64,000 nucleotides of DNA. Source: Melitaea cinxia. Lineage: Eukaryota; Arthropoda; Insecta; Lepidoptera; Nymphalidae. Position 1 is the first letter of the stretch; each line of letters begins with the position of its first letter. The position numbers and the translations under genes are program-made. The notes under the pieces are model-generated. The model searched no databases. It was not told the DNA's origin and saw only the letters and a list, made by a program, of their open reading frames with translations. Location: assembly GCF_905220565.1 (NCBI RefSeq), contig NC_059404.1:13606472-13670471 (forward strand), in the 5' to 3' direction. Of the stretch, positions 40,792 to 51,719 are shown in pieces.

Positions 40792-40946
40792 AGTTTAGGG
40801 CAATATTATGATTCTAACAGTATTTTAATAGTTGTTTTGAATTATTTCTAATTATAATTGTTAATACTTATTTTATGATAACCACTGTTTCTTTTTATAA
40901 AGATTTTAATATGACTGTGTTGTAGTTCACTTTTGATTAATATATT

Positions 40947-40952
40947 AATAAA
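40947..40952 (+). promoter_or_regulatory. poly(A) signal of the transposase-like gene
   Basis: AATAAA lies 156 bases after the stop codon and inside the right TIR, so the whole transcription unit fits in the element. Confidence 0.5.
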
Positions 40953-41329
40953 GTTTTTTCAATATCATATTTTGTTAATATTACTTTAAGTTTACCTCAA
41001 ATTTAAAGTTATTTTTGAGTGTAATGTCATAAGTCTAAATATTACAAAAATATTTATATATTTATCAGCAACAACGACATAAGTATTACCCTGCTGCGGA
41101 AAAAATAGCACAGTATGTTTTGTGCGCTTTCTACGTAAGATTAAATATTTTAACAAAAAACTATACTAACCACACTACATTTTTGTCTAAATAAGTAACA
41201 TAAAAAATCAATAATTAAGGTATAATTTTAACTTGAAACTATAAAATTGCTCTCCTGTAAAATGATGTTTTTTAAGAAATGTCGTCCTTGTTGCAAATGA
41301 GCGATATATCTACTAGGATGGTAAGATTC

Positions 41330-41475
41330 CGGTTCGCGTGATGGTAAGCGTTTACATGGACGCCTGCATCACGAGGAACATTGCAAGCGCATTGTCGACT
41401 CTACTTCCGATCATCCTCCGATCTCTCTGGGAATTTGTCTTCTTTACTCACCACAGGAACATAGCACCACTTGAA
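41330..41475 (-). repeat. dispersed repeat, same family, reversed, abutting the TIR transposon
   Basis: GATGGTAAGCGTTTACATGG and CACAGGAACATAGCACCACT on the + strand. It begins about 20 bases after the right TIR. Confidence 0.5.
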
Positions 41476-41947
41476 AGCGGACTTATATGCTTTAGTCATT
41501 AGTAATAATAGTAGATGTGAAGGTACAATAATAGTAACTTATTAAAATTAACAAAAGATAAATTGAAATAATCATTTTTATGCCACTTAAAACATTTCTT
41601 GATTCATCTCCTCAAGAAATACAAAAATGTCTTTGTAAATTCAAGAAAATACAAAGAACAGATATATCACGAGATTCATATTTAAAATATCTTCTGTTCA
41701 CAAAATCCGATTACCGGGAAATCCCTTGTGGGATTATGTCTGTGGTCAATGTAATCGATAGGGGTCATTTGATCTCTCGAAACTATTATGTTTAAAGCTT
41801 AGTTCAACGACGTTCTTGTTTAATAGCGACAATGCAGTTATAGTTAAAAGCACACAGTTATATACGTATATACTGTGATTTAATAAGAAATATTAATTTT
41901 TAGCAAATATTTACACGTTATATATTTTTATTAAGCTTATTGTTATT

Positions 41948-42016
41948 AATCTCTTACGACACCCACGGGAAAAGAGGGGGTGGCTACATTCTTTACTGCC
42001 GTAACCGCACAGCAAA
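41948..42016 (-). repeat. LINE 3' UTR fragment
   Basis: TCTTACGACACCCACGGGAA to CCGTAACCGCACAGCA, the distal part of the same 3' UTR family. Confidence 0.55.
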
Positions 42017-42049
42017 TTATGTATGGTCAACATAAATATTTGACATGTG

Positions 42050-42085
42050 CAATGTAATAATAATAATAATAATAATATTTATTTA
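42050..42085. repeat. (AAT)n microsatellite
   Basis: A short run of ATA units followed by TTTATTTATT. Confidence 0.85.
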
Positions 42086-42143
42086 TTTCAAATATTTGGT
42101 ACATAACAAAAACTATTTGTAACGATAATAACTACATTAGTAT

Positions 42144-42396
42144 AAAACTGTGTCGCAGTCGAGTTATGAAATAAATAAATTTTTAAAATAAAAGTAGCCT
42201 AAGCTACGCCTTAATACACATCAGCTATTTTCAGCCGTTTCAGAGATTAGCCGGAACAAACAGACAGACAGAGAGACAAAAATTTTAAAAAATGTTAATT
42301 TGGTATATGTACCGTGTATACGTCCATATGCATTTAGTAAAAAGCGTTTATTTTAATATTACAAACAGACACTCCAATTTTATTTATTTTTATAGA
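42144..42396 (-). mobile_element. Helitron-like element, 3'-damaged copy
   Basis: It shares the GAGATTAGCCGGAACAAACA, ATGTACCGTGTATAC and CAGACACTCCAATTTTATTT blocks with the other copies. The CTAG end is not recognisable. Confidence 0.6.
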
Positions 42397-43130
42397 TTAT
42401 TAAAGCACTGCCTTAAAAACGCAATATATCTATACATAAACATACACATAATACACGAGTTCATACAACAGTTTGAGAAAATCCTTGCTAACGAAATGTC
42501 CTTCAAATCTTCCTCACAGATCATTCAAAATCCTCTGACCCACAACACACAACTAATTTATAAGTTAGAAAAAGTAATACTCGTAATAAGTTTTGAGAAC
42601 TAAAACCGAGATTAAATTAAATATTGGCGCACATTTTCTTTTAGTTTTAAACCTTTCTATTTAACTTTTCTATGAATATATCATCCTAAGCAAACAAATG
42701 TAATTGATCAACGTTTTACACGTATATTAAAGAAAATATGTATCAAATGCCTTATTATTCATTATTTTAACAAAAGTAGACTTATGGATATTTTTTTTTT
42801 TTAATTTCATTTTACTATAATTTTTTATATTATCATTTTATTTCTCCTACATAAGTTCCGAAAATGGGCTAAAGTTAGTAAGGAACTTGTCATTTGAACC
42901 CTAATAACACAATAAACTTAGAAATAATATTACTTCCAACGGGTAAACAATAACTTGTTACTTGTCTTGTGTCCCGTGTTGGTTACTGCTGTACCCGATC
43001 CCGAGTAAATTTCTAGGTTTTAAAGTGACTGTTCTTAATTTTTTTACCCCAACCTGTAATCATTAAGCTGATTTACAAAGTTTACATAAGTGAATATTTA
43101 GTTTATAAAAAATAATAGCAAATATAAACA

Positions 43131-43136
43131 TTTATT
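43131..43136 (-). promoter_or_regulatory. poly(A) signal of the beta-subunit-like gene
   Basis: AATAAA on the minus strand, 17 bases beyond the stop codon. Confidence 0.5.
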
Positions 43137-43153
43137 TAAAAAAAATATATTTC

Positions 43154-44083
43154 CTACATATCTCGTAAATTTCTCATTTTCTTAGGTGTAACATACAACA
43201 TGTATTCAATTGTGGATACTCCTTCATTGTACCACAGGCTACATTTAATGGCAAGTGATATGCCTATTGTGAAATTAGAAATTTGCACAGCCACCAAAGG
43301 GGAATCCGCATGCTCGTTCAAAGGAAATAACTTTGGGTCAAATCCTGGAGGGTCAGGATAGTATGTGATTATCCCCAAATGTTCCTTATCATAGGAATGT
43401 ATCCCTTCACAGTATAACCATAACTTTTGACCCATCTTTATCCATTTCTTTACCTTTAATGGGGCGTTTATTTTATGTGCCTTATCTTCTTCTAACGGTT
43501 TCGCTGACCAGTTTAGCTGTTTATTTATTCTTATGACAATACAAGGACTGGTTCCATAACCAAATGGTGATGAACTACATGAACCCAAGTTTGTACTATT
43601 CTTAGTTTCTCTTTTTCTTCGTTTACTAAATAAATTTTCCAGTTCATTCACATATTTTGCGTAATCTTTAGGATCGTTCCTGTACCAAATAATTGGGTAG
43701 TTATTTAATGCGGTCGGAGTGGCTGTTAGACCAATACCATTGGTCGAGTAAGTTAGGAGTTCAACTTTGTCAATAGTTTGATAGTCATCGAGAATTTTAA
43801 TCACTGATAAGGAACCAAAGAGGAATATCATTGTGTACGTGCTCAAAAAGACGAGATACATAATGGAATAGAGAATAATGTACAACCAGCTTTTACAAGT
43901 TCTGCCACAGAATAATTTTCTTTCTCTGTCATATACATAGTTGCAACAGCGTTTTCTCCATGATACTCTAGGTACGTTGGGGTCATATTCACTTGTTCCA
44001 ATGGTACCTGGGTCTCTCGATGTTCCAGGGACGGGTAAAGAAGGGTGTTTGTTCTGAGTTCTTTTGTCCTTTCTTTTAAACAT
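43154..44083 (-). CDS. Na+/K+-ATPase beta-subunit-like protein, intronless, 309 aa
   Basis: Beta subunits escort the pump's alpha subunit to the plasma membrane. The layout is that of a type II membrane protein: a basic cytoplasmic N-terminus, one membrane span at about residues 66-92 (WLYIILYSIMYLVFL), then a glycosylatable ectodomain (NST, NWS and NFT sites). Family-like motifs are PCIVIRINKQLNW, YCEG, IITYYPDPPGF, PLVAVQI and IKCSLW. The Cys pair around GSC..SPC and the distal pair YCEG/KCSLW are present. The Cys pair normally nearest the membrane is missing, and RRKRE, a furin-type basic motif, sits in that region. The single-exon structure suggests a retrocopy or a derived paralog of the nervana type. 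The ORF is unbroken, and a poly(A) signal follows at 43131-43136. Confidence 0.8.
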   Translation of the reverse strand: MFKRKDKRTQNKHPSLPVPGTSRDPGTIGTSEYDPNVPRVSWRKRCCNYVYDRERKLFCGRTCKSWLYIILYSIMYLVFLSTYTMIFLFGSLSVIKILDDYQTIDKVELLTYSTNGIGLTATPTALNNYPIIWYRNDPKDYAKYVNELENLFSKRRKRETKNSTNLGSCSSSPFGYGTSPCIVIRINKQLNWSAKPLEEDKAHKINAPLKVKKWIKMGQKLWLYCEGIHSYDKEHLGIITYYPDPPGFDPKLFPLNEHADSPLVAVQISNFTIGISLAIKCSLWYNEGVSTIEYMLYVTPKKMRNLRDM

Positions 44084-44256
44084 TACGCTTATAACTCTCT
44101 ATATCTACATACATGTCTATAACACACGTTACGAATGTCATGCTATTGACAGTTGCATAATTTTTTTATAAATCTTCATGGCTATGGAACTGTAAAACAA
44201 AAAGTTGTTACATTTGTAACATACATTTATTCCGAAATTTTAAAATGTTACATACA

Positions 44257-44751
44257 TCTATACTAATATTATAAAGAGATAAACGTTTCTAACTTTGTAT
44301 GTTTGTAGGAGGTAATCTTCGCAAATACTGATCCGATCATAAAAATTCTTTATATATATATTTTATATATAGGCTATATTTTATTGTTACTGAAGAAAAA
44401 TTTCAATGAAAAATAATAACTAACTAACTCAACGGGCTCAGTGACCCGAAGTGAGTCTTGGCCTCCGAAACAAGATTTCTCCACTTTGCACGATCTTGCG
44501 CGATTTCCCGCCAATTATCGGCTTGGATTTCACTCAAGTCTGCTTCAACCATATCCCTCCAGCGGTACCTGGGGCGACCCAGTGGTCTACGTCCAGTTGG
44601 TCGACCTAGATGCGCTCTCTTAACTGCTAAATGTAAAATAATAGCATATGTAAATCAAGTCGGAGAAATGCGAGCGAGATGGCATTTTACTATATATTTG
44701 CATCACAAAAATAATAATCAACGCCCAACGAAGTGGGCACGGGTCGGCTAG
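44257..44751 (+). mobile_element. Helitron-like non-autonomous element with a nested LINE fragment
   Basis: It begins TCTATACTAATATTATAAAG after an A and ends CTAG before a T, the Helitron insertion rule. A 5-bp-stem hairpin (GCCCA..TGGGC, 44723-44738) ends 13 bases before the 3' terminus, as expected. It carries no Rep/helicase gene. A LINE fragment interrupts it at about 44431-44628. Confidence 0.7.
44431..44628 (-). pseudogene. LINE reverse-transcriptase C-terminal fragment
   Basis: The minus strand is open for a peptide with GRPTGRRPLGRPRYRWRD, then EADLSEIQADNWREIAQDR and SEAKTHFGSLSP. This is the tail commonly seen at the end of RTE-like non-LTR retrotransposon polyproteins. It sits inside a Helitron-like element. 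The clade is not certain. Confidence 0.6.
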
Positions 44752-44759
44752 TTATTTAT

Positions 44760-46990
44760 AATTCACAAATTGAGAACCAATTACTTATAGATAATTGCGG
44801 TATAAGTCATTTGACATTTCCCCATTGAATAGCTATACCGATACTCTGGGCAAACCATGCATCTGAAAGTACTGTGGTCACTATTGAAAGCAATGAGACG
44901 AAGTTAATTTTTCAGAAGCTATATTTATTACTGTATTAATGTAAATTAGCTGATAAATGTATCACTGTTTTTGAGATTTATAACGTTGAAATCTCTTCAT
45001 AAATCCGGATTCTACTTAAACTTTTCCATTAAACAACATTAATCTTGAGTAGATCTAAATGTCTTATCTTAATTGAAAAATTTCTTGACTTTTATGTTTT
45101 AATTTAACAATTTTGCTAAAAGTACTTAGTTATTTTTACTACAATAATTAATGAATATATAAGTCATCATCATCATCATCATCATTTCAGTCTATCACAG
45201 CCCACTGCTGGACATAGGCCTCCACAAGTTCACGCCGAAAATAGTGTGAACTCATGTGTGTTATCCATAGTCACCACGCTGGGCAGGTGGGTTGGTGACT
45301 GCAAGGCTGGGTAGGCAGGGGAATATATAAGTATTTGACGAAAAATAATTTATTACTTCCTTGCCTAGATTTTCATGTAACTTTACATTTAAGCGTTATT
45401 TGAGTAATAAATACTTTTAAGTAATGGGGCTGTAGTATTTTACTTGTTAGTAAATTTTGATTTAATGATGTCATTATTATGTTTATTAAATGAGATCTTT
45501 AAAATATAATATACGGTTACCTTTCGTTATAGAGGTAGAAATTCAAAGGACCAAACACTCTGTATGTACGTGTATTACACGAGAATATTAGTATACATGA
45601 CTAATGATATATAGTTGATGTTATATCTATAATTATTAAAATATATCTATAATAATTAATTGTATGTATAATTTTAATATATTTGTCTTTCAATTGTTTT
45701 ATTTTATTATTATAAAAAGAGAAATAAAACTCAAATATCCCGCTAATAAATCAGAACGCAGTCAATGAATGAAGGCGTCTATTAATAAAAATATAACTTT
45801 GTTAAATTTTCAACGATTTAGAGACATCGAACAATTATATTCAAGTTTCATTGTTTGTACACTGACTATTCTCTTTTGATTCAACGTTATTACATTTCAT
45901 TTAAATCTGGTTTTAAGATAAGTAAGACATTTTAAAATGCAATTTAAATATTTATAACGAACTCAGTACGATTGAAACGAATCTAAATTCGTTTTTCAAA
46001 GTCGTTGTCTTTTGATTTTATTTCTATGTTTGTCTTTTATTTAAGTATTTGTAGCTTATATATGTATAGTCATTTTATAAAAACGCTGAATTTTACCGCA
46101 ATCCCATACTGAGAAAATTGGTTGTGCAGAATGAAACTGTCATAGTATTAATTCTATTCCAAGACGATTTGTGTATCAAGATAAAAATTTTCATTAGATT
46201 TTATTGAGACTTAAATTGTTTTTTTTGCCGGTTTTATGTACAATTAGGCCTGCAATTTCAGTAAAATTAAAAATGTCTCTGCAGAAAAAACGGATTTTGT
46301 AATTGAAGACATTATCAAAATTATAACGATGAAAATATTACAGTATTAATGATTTTAATATAACGATAAATTAGTATGGACTCCAAGAATATCAAAATAC
46401 ACTAGATATAAAATTAATGATTCAGAAACAGAACTGATGATCCAAATTTATTTAAAACAGTGTTGTTCTTTTTGTGACGTTCGGAACCAAGAATGAGAAA
46501 TTTACAGAAAGAAAAAAACTACATACATTTAATTCAATTGTTTGCATATGTCTATAATTTTACTCAAATATGTCTCATAAATATAAATTGTGTGTACATT
46601 CTATAATTTTCCAAAGAGTGACTGGAAAACTCACTTAAGTTGTGATAAATAAAGAACATATCATGTTCCATTCTTTTACATTATCAGGTATCGCCATATT
46701 GAGCCATTTCTTGTTTCAATAGCAATCTATTCTACAACTGCATAAGTCTCTTTATAATGCAAGTCGAGTCGGCCCCGTGTTTGCACAGCTTGTGCCGGTA
46801 ACGAGGCAAATATTAGTCAATTTCGTTCAAAAGGAATTGACATTTGTACTTTATATTACTTATTTTTAGTATAGAGCATAGAAGAAAAATAGGTACGAGT
46901 ACATACAGTAAAAGTAGCCACTAATTTTGTGACTAAGTTTTAATGTCTTCTAACTAATAAAAGTGAGACAAGTTATTTACCTTGACTTCA
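44760..46990. other. gene-free AT-rich stretch
   Basis: Only the short LINE 3' UTR copy at 45164 is recognisable. Confidence 0.5.
45164..45320 (-). repeat. LINE 3' UTR copy, short
   Basis: (CATCAT)n tail and the GGACATAGGCCTCCACAAG and CCACGCTGGGCAGGTGGGTT blocks. Confidence 0.65.
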
Positions 46991-47025
46991 CTTATTTTAG
47001 TTTCACACGTCAAAAATTTTCTAGA

Positions 47026-47230
47026 CTAGCTGTGGTACTTAGTCCGCGTTGAATTAAACAAAAAAGTTATTGTTCGTTTCAAAGATTAGCCGGAACAATT
47101 AGATAGACAGACAAAAATTGTGAAAAATGTTATTTTGGTATATGTACCGTGTATACATATATATGCATTTAGTTAAAGCGGTTATTTTAATATTACAAAC
47201 AGACACTCCAATTTTATTCATTTGTATAGA
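47026..47230 (-). mobile_element. Helitron-like element, short copy
   Basis: It runs from A|CTAGCTGTGGTACTTAG to ..GTATAGA|T with an internal deletion relative to the 308-bp copy nearby. Confidence 0.65.
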
Positions 47231-47923
47231 TGATCGAAATATAAATTTAATAATTTAAAAAATAATATAATGTAATTAAACAAAGCATTTTAGCATTCTT
47301 GGCACAATTCCACACGGACATGATTTATACCAAAACTATCTGTAAATATTTAGTTCTTAAGTTGTGAATTGTAAATATGTATAATATTTTGTATAAATAA
47401 AATTATGTTGTTTATTAAACAAATATACATATACACATAATTGTAAACACATATCTTATCTAATTGCAATCAATCCAAGAAAACAAGTCATAATAAAAAT
47501 AATCATAAAAAAACAAAAAAAAATTATAACACGAAACCGAAATAACTTTCGATTACCCATCGAATACCAAATACCTATAAGGATGAAAGGCGTCTCGATG
47601 ATCGCAATTTAAAACAAATTGCCAGCCGCGTGCCGAATTCACCGTAGAAATATCTTGCCGTAAGGGATTTGGAAGCTAACATATAATGATAAATAAATAT
47701 TTACTCGTTGTTTTGATAAAAGATGTCTTGGAAGTTACTTTTTAAAATTTTTTCGACATCGCGTTCAAATCCATTTCGGAGACGATATTTGTGCCAATAC
47801 GAACTTATATGTATACAGTTGATGATATTATCCCGCGATAGGGAAATTACCCGCCAAACATTCAGCTTAGAGTTCCATCCAACTTATTTTGAAATTTCGT
47901 GTACTTTTAAAAATGCAACAAAA

Positions 47924-48231
47924 TCTACACAAATAAATAAAATTAGAGTGTCTGTTTGTAATTAGGAAATAACCGCTTTTTACTAAATGTACATATACCA
48001 AAATAATATTTTTTACAATTTTTGTCTGTCTGCCTGTCTGTCTGTTTGTTCCGGCTAATCTCTGAAACGACTCAGCCGATTTTGACGGGACTTTCACTGG
48101 CAGATAGCTGATGTAATAAGGAATAACTTAGACGACTTTTATTTCAGATATTTATTTATTTTATAACTCTGCGAACTGAATAATAACTTTTTTGTTAAAT
48201 TTCACGCGTACGAAGTCGCGGACACAGCTAG
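47924..48231 (+). mobile_element. Helitron-like element, copy with both ends
   Basis: It starts TCTACACAAATAAATAAAAT after A and ends CGGACACAGCTAG before T. It shares its body (AGTGTCTGTTTGTAAT, CCGGCTAATCTCTGAAACG) with copies at 17827, 42144 and 47026 on the other strand. Confidence 0.7.
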
Positions 48232-48406
48232 TTATTATTTTTTTTTGTTTATTTCAGACGAAGGTCCATACAAAGAAAAGCATACAAAATAGTTTACGTA
48301 AAACAAAGAAAATAGAACAAAATAAATCAAACACAAACAGAGAATTATATAGATTACATTACATTAAATATACCTAACATTCATCCACATCCATATAGTA
48401 ACCGTG

Positions 48407-49687
48407 GTTCAATAAGTCCCGAGACTAAGTACTAAAAAAAGGTTTTTTTTATAAAATTAATTTTTATTCATCAACATAGTCTCCTCCAAGAGCGATACAG
48501 TCCCTCCAACGCTTTTCTAACTTTTCTATCCCATGTGTGTAGAACGATTTGTCTTTGGCTTCAAAATAAGCCTCCGTTGCTGCGATAACTTCACTATTTG
48601 AGTCAAATTTCTTACCCTGAAGCATTTTTTTGAGGTCTGCAAACAGCCAGTAATCGCTGGGGGCCAAGTCTGGCGAATAAGGGGGATGAGGAAGCAATTC
48701 GAAGCCCAATTCGTTAATTTTGGCCATCGTTCTCACGGACTTTTGACAAGGCGCGTTGTCCTGGTGAAACACCACTTTCTTTTTGTTCATGTGAGGCCGT
48801 TTATCCGCAATTTCGTACTTCAATCGCTCCAATAAGCACATGTAATAGTCACTATTTATATTTTGCCCCTTTTCAAGGTAGTCGATGAAAAGTATTCCAT
48901 GCGCATCCCAAAATATAGACGCCATAACCTTACCGGCCGATTTCTGAGTCTTTGGACGCTTCGGGCGGCTTTCACCAGCCCCTCTCCACTCCGCTGCCTG
49001 CCGATTGGATTCCGGAGTGAAATGGTATATCCAGGTTTAATCCATTGTTACATACCGACGTAAAAAATCCTTTTTATTATGATTCATCAGCGCCAAACAT
49101 CGCTCTGAATCATTGATACGTTGTTCCTTTTGATTAGTTGTAAACAAACGCGGCACCCACTTAGAAAAAAGCTTTTTCATGGCCAAATTTTTATGTAAAA
49201 TAGTGAAAACACTACCAGCTGAAATCTTCACTATCTCGGCTATCTCTCGCACTTTTACCTTCCGATCTTCCAATACGATTTTGAGGACTTGGTTAATATT
49301 TTGTTGAGTCACTGCTTCATTTGAACGACCTGAGCGTTCCCCATCATTGGTGTCCATGCGACCGCGTTTGAAGTCGGCATACCACCGACAAATGGTTGCT
49401 TTAGAGGGAGCTGATCCGGCATAACATTTTATAAGCCATTGCTGTGCTTCAACGGTATTTTTTTCCCATTAAAAAACAATGTTTTATCAACACGCGAAAC
49501 TCGTTTTTTTCCATTGTACCGAAATTACAACCGTAGCGTCACTTAAATGTTTCAAAATCAATAATTTTATTGTTCCATTTTTAAAAATTTGACACATATT
49601 CTTGTATTGATAGCCAGTACTTTTTAAAAATCAAAAGAGTTTTTAATATATGCGCCATTTCCAGGTTAGTCTCGGGACTTATTGAAC
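48407..49687 (-). mobile_element. mariner (Tc1/mariner) element with both TIRs
   Basis: A 22-bp inverted repeat matches perfectly between 48407-48428 and 49666-49687 (core CCCGAGACT). It brackets a mariner transposase reading right to left. The true ends may lie a few bases further out, because the flanks diverge and the TA target pair is not certain. Confidence 0.9.
48464..49513 (-). pseudogene. mariner transposase, broken by one frameshift and one stop
   Basis: Reading from 49513 the frame starts MEKNEFRVLIKH, slips by one base in a run of seven T on the + strand (near 49460), and continues through the helix-turn-helix region (VREIAEIVKISAGSV). A TAA then replaces the codon after the first catalytic Asp (TMD, near 49041). 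The rest is open, with the second Asp in HQDNAPC and the third in SPDLAPSDYWLF, exactly 34 residues apart (the D,D34D signature of mariner). All three catalytic Asp codons survive, so decay is recent or slight. Confidence 0.9.
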
Positions 49688-49800
49688 GATCTAGTATACC
49701 TACCCCGAGTAGAAATTTTTTCGTCTTCCTTAGAAGGACCGGACCAGGCATACCTGATCAGGACTAGATAAGGCATGTAACGCAGATGATTTGTCTGGAC

Positions 49801-49867
49801 CTGATCAGGATAAGATGAGATTTCCTGATCGGGTCCAGATCAGGAAATCTCATCTCATCCTGATCAG
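49801..49867. repeat. 30-bp-arm hairpin with 7-base loop
   Basis: Arms 49801-49830 and 49838-49867 are inverted copies with one mismatch; the loop is GGGTCCA. Related GATC-rich pieces (CCTGATC, GGACCAGG) lie at 49738-49800 and 50195-50260. Confidence 0.9.
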
Positions 49868-50347
49868 CCGGTTCGGTCTGGTTCTTTTAAAAACACGAAT
49901 GTATTTTCTTGAAAAAATTGTTTAGCAAAAAAAAAAGCGAATTGATATTATAAATGTTACTTAACATAATTATTATGATATTTATTTCCGTTTATTTTTT
50001 CCAATGTATTATTTTTTTATGTTTTTACTTTAAATATTAATTATTTCTAATTATTGTTATTTATTTTTATTTTAGTAACTAATTATTATTAATAATTAAA
50101 TTGTATTTATTAACTTCTAATAATTAACTACTAATTAACTATTTCCTATTACTTACGACTGCTCCACTGTGCAGAAATGGACTCTCTGCTAGACTGATTC
50201 TATCCTGATCCGGTTCAGATACATGATCTGGTTGAGCTTGACCTTTTTTCTAGTCGGGACATTCATTTATCATCACAGACTAGTTACACCATGAGCAACA
50301 TTTTATAATTATATAGAGAAAAGCTAACGATAAAACAAAGTAACAAA

Positions 50348-50412
50348 CATAAATAAATAAATAAATTAATTAATTAATTATAAAATAAATAAATAAATAA
50401 ATAAATAAATAT
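50348..50412. repeat. (AAAT)n microsatellite
   Basis: AAAT and AATT units in a row. Confidence 0.9.
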
Positions 50413-50523
50413 TAAATTAAATAAATGGTATATTGTCAATCAATTTTTTTTTATTCAATTTAATTACATTATCTCATTGTCACAATATGTCACGATTGGA
50501 AAAAGAAAAGAAAAGAAAAATAC

Positions 50524-51690
50524 TATCATTCCAGCCTATTGCAGTCCACTGCTGGACACAGGCGTCCACAAGTTCGCGCCAAAAATGCGTGAACTCATGT
50601 ATGTTTCCCATAGTCACCACGCTGGGCAGGCGGGTTGGTGACCGCAGGGCTGGCTTTGTCGCACCTAAGACGCTGCTGCCCGTCTTCTGCCTGTGTGTTT
50701 CAAAGCCAGCGGTTAGATGGTTATCCCGCCATCGGTCGGCTTCTGTTATCCCTTAGTCGCCTCTTACGACACCCACGGGAAGAGAGGGGGTGGCTATATA
50801 CTTTGGTGCCGTAGCCACACAGCACAATAATAATACCATAACATAATAAATAAAATAGTACAATATACGTCACTAAAATCATATTATAGCAAAAGTTATT
50901 GTTGACCTATTATGGGACACATCATTTTGTATTGGGTCGGACAATCCGTGCGTGAAGCAATCATCACGAGGATGCCATTGCTGCTGACTCTTAACCGTCT
51001 TAATAATGACCCAACCTTTTTACGAATTAATGCTTGATATTCATCCTTATGGGCCTAGGCAAAAATAAGCAATGCGGAGCAATGTGGAGGCAGCCGCAGT
51101 AGCATCCAAGATATTATATTGAACACGTAGGACTCTGGCGGCCCGACGAGTATAGCTCACCCATAGACTGCTCGCGTACAAATACTGGCAATATGTCTTA
51201 GACAAAGTTATTTTTACTGGAACGGAGCATCAAGCGAATCTACGGGTTATCATATTGCCTCGGACCGCCAGAGCCCTACGCTCACGTTCCAGATCCTCAT
51301 AATCAGACAAACTATCCGTCATAATGTGCCCTAGATACCTAAAACTGGTCACACGCTGCAGCTCTACACCATACAATGTAATTGGAGAAACACAGACTGA
51401 CACGTATACGCTAGATTTACCCTTGAAAACAACTATTTTGCTTTTTTTATTGTTATATGTAAGTCCATGCTCCAGCGTATATGATGCACAAATATTCAAC
51501 AGCTTGCGAATGACACCCACCGTTGGTCCCAGCAGCACCATATCATCCGCGTAACTATTATAATATTATTGACACATACGTTGTCGATATAACAACCGGT
51601 ATGAATGCTGTTGAGCTCACCGGTAAGTTCATTTATGTACAGATTGAATAGCAAAGGAGAGGTCAGTCGACCCTACCCGACGCCAGAATC
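50524..51690 (-). pseudogene. 5'-truncated LINE: reverse transcriptase plus 3' UTR
   Basis: Reading right to left: an RT block (DSGV..TSPLLFNLYIN near 51650), a frameshift, the YADD active-site box (near 51552), then FRYLGHIMTDSLSDYEDLERE and downstream text in several frames to about 50890. The 3' part (50825 to 50524) is the GACATAGGCC-type repeat found in five other places here, so these would be 3' UTR ends of the same LINE family. The 5' end abuts a Helitron-like tail (CTAG at 51716-51719). The clade is not assigned. Confidence 0.7.
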
Positions 51691-51719
51691 CACGCGGACG
51701 AAGTCGCGGGCACAGCTAG
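51691..51719 (+). repeat. Helitron 3'-end fragment
   Basis: CGCGGACGAAGTCGCGGGCA then CAGCTAG|T, the GC-rich dyad plus CTAG seen at 48231. Only this end remains next to the LINE. Confidence 0.5.

Larger units (their letters stand above)
37698..41308 (+). mobile_element. complete-looking TIR DNA transposon, about 3.6 kb
   Basis: The left end (37698 onward) and the reverse complement of the right end (to 41308) share TATATCGCTCATTTGC, then ACAAG, GACATTTCT and AAAA with few changes, giving inverted repeats of about 40 bp. The outermost bases are an AT palindrome, so the target-site duplication cannot be fixed: ATAT or TATA (4 bp) and TA (2 bp) all fit. Between the ends lies a single spliced gene for a 751-residue transposase-like protein with no stop or frameshift. 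A SINE-like repeat lies just outside the right end. A 4-bp AT-rich duplication and a large transposase would suit the Sola superfamily; I did not confirm this. Confidence 0.8.

Noticed and set aside
49750..49870. CRISPR-like or terminator structure
   Set aside because: There is a single hairpin in an insect nuclear genome with no repeat-spacer array; a foldback element fits better.
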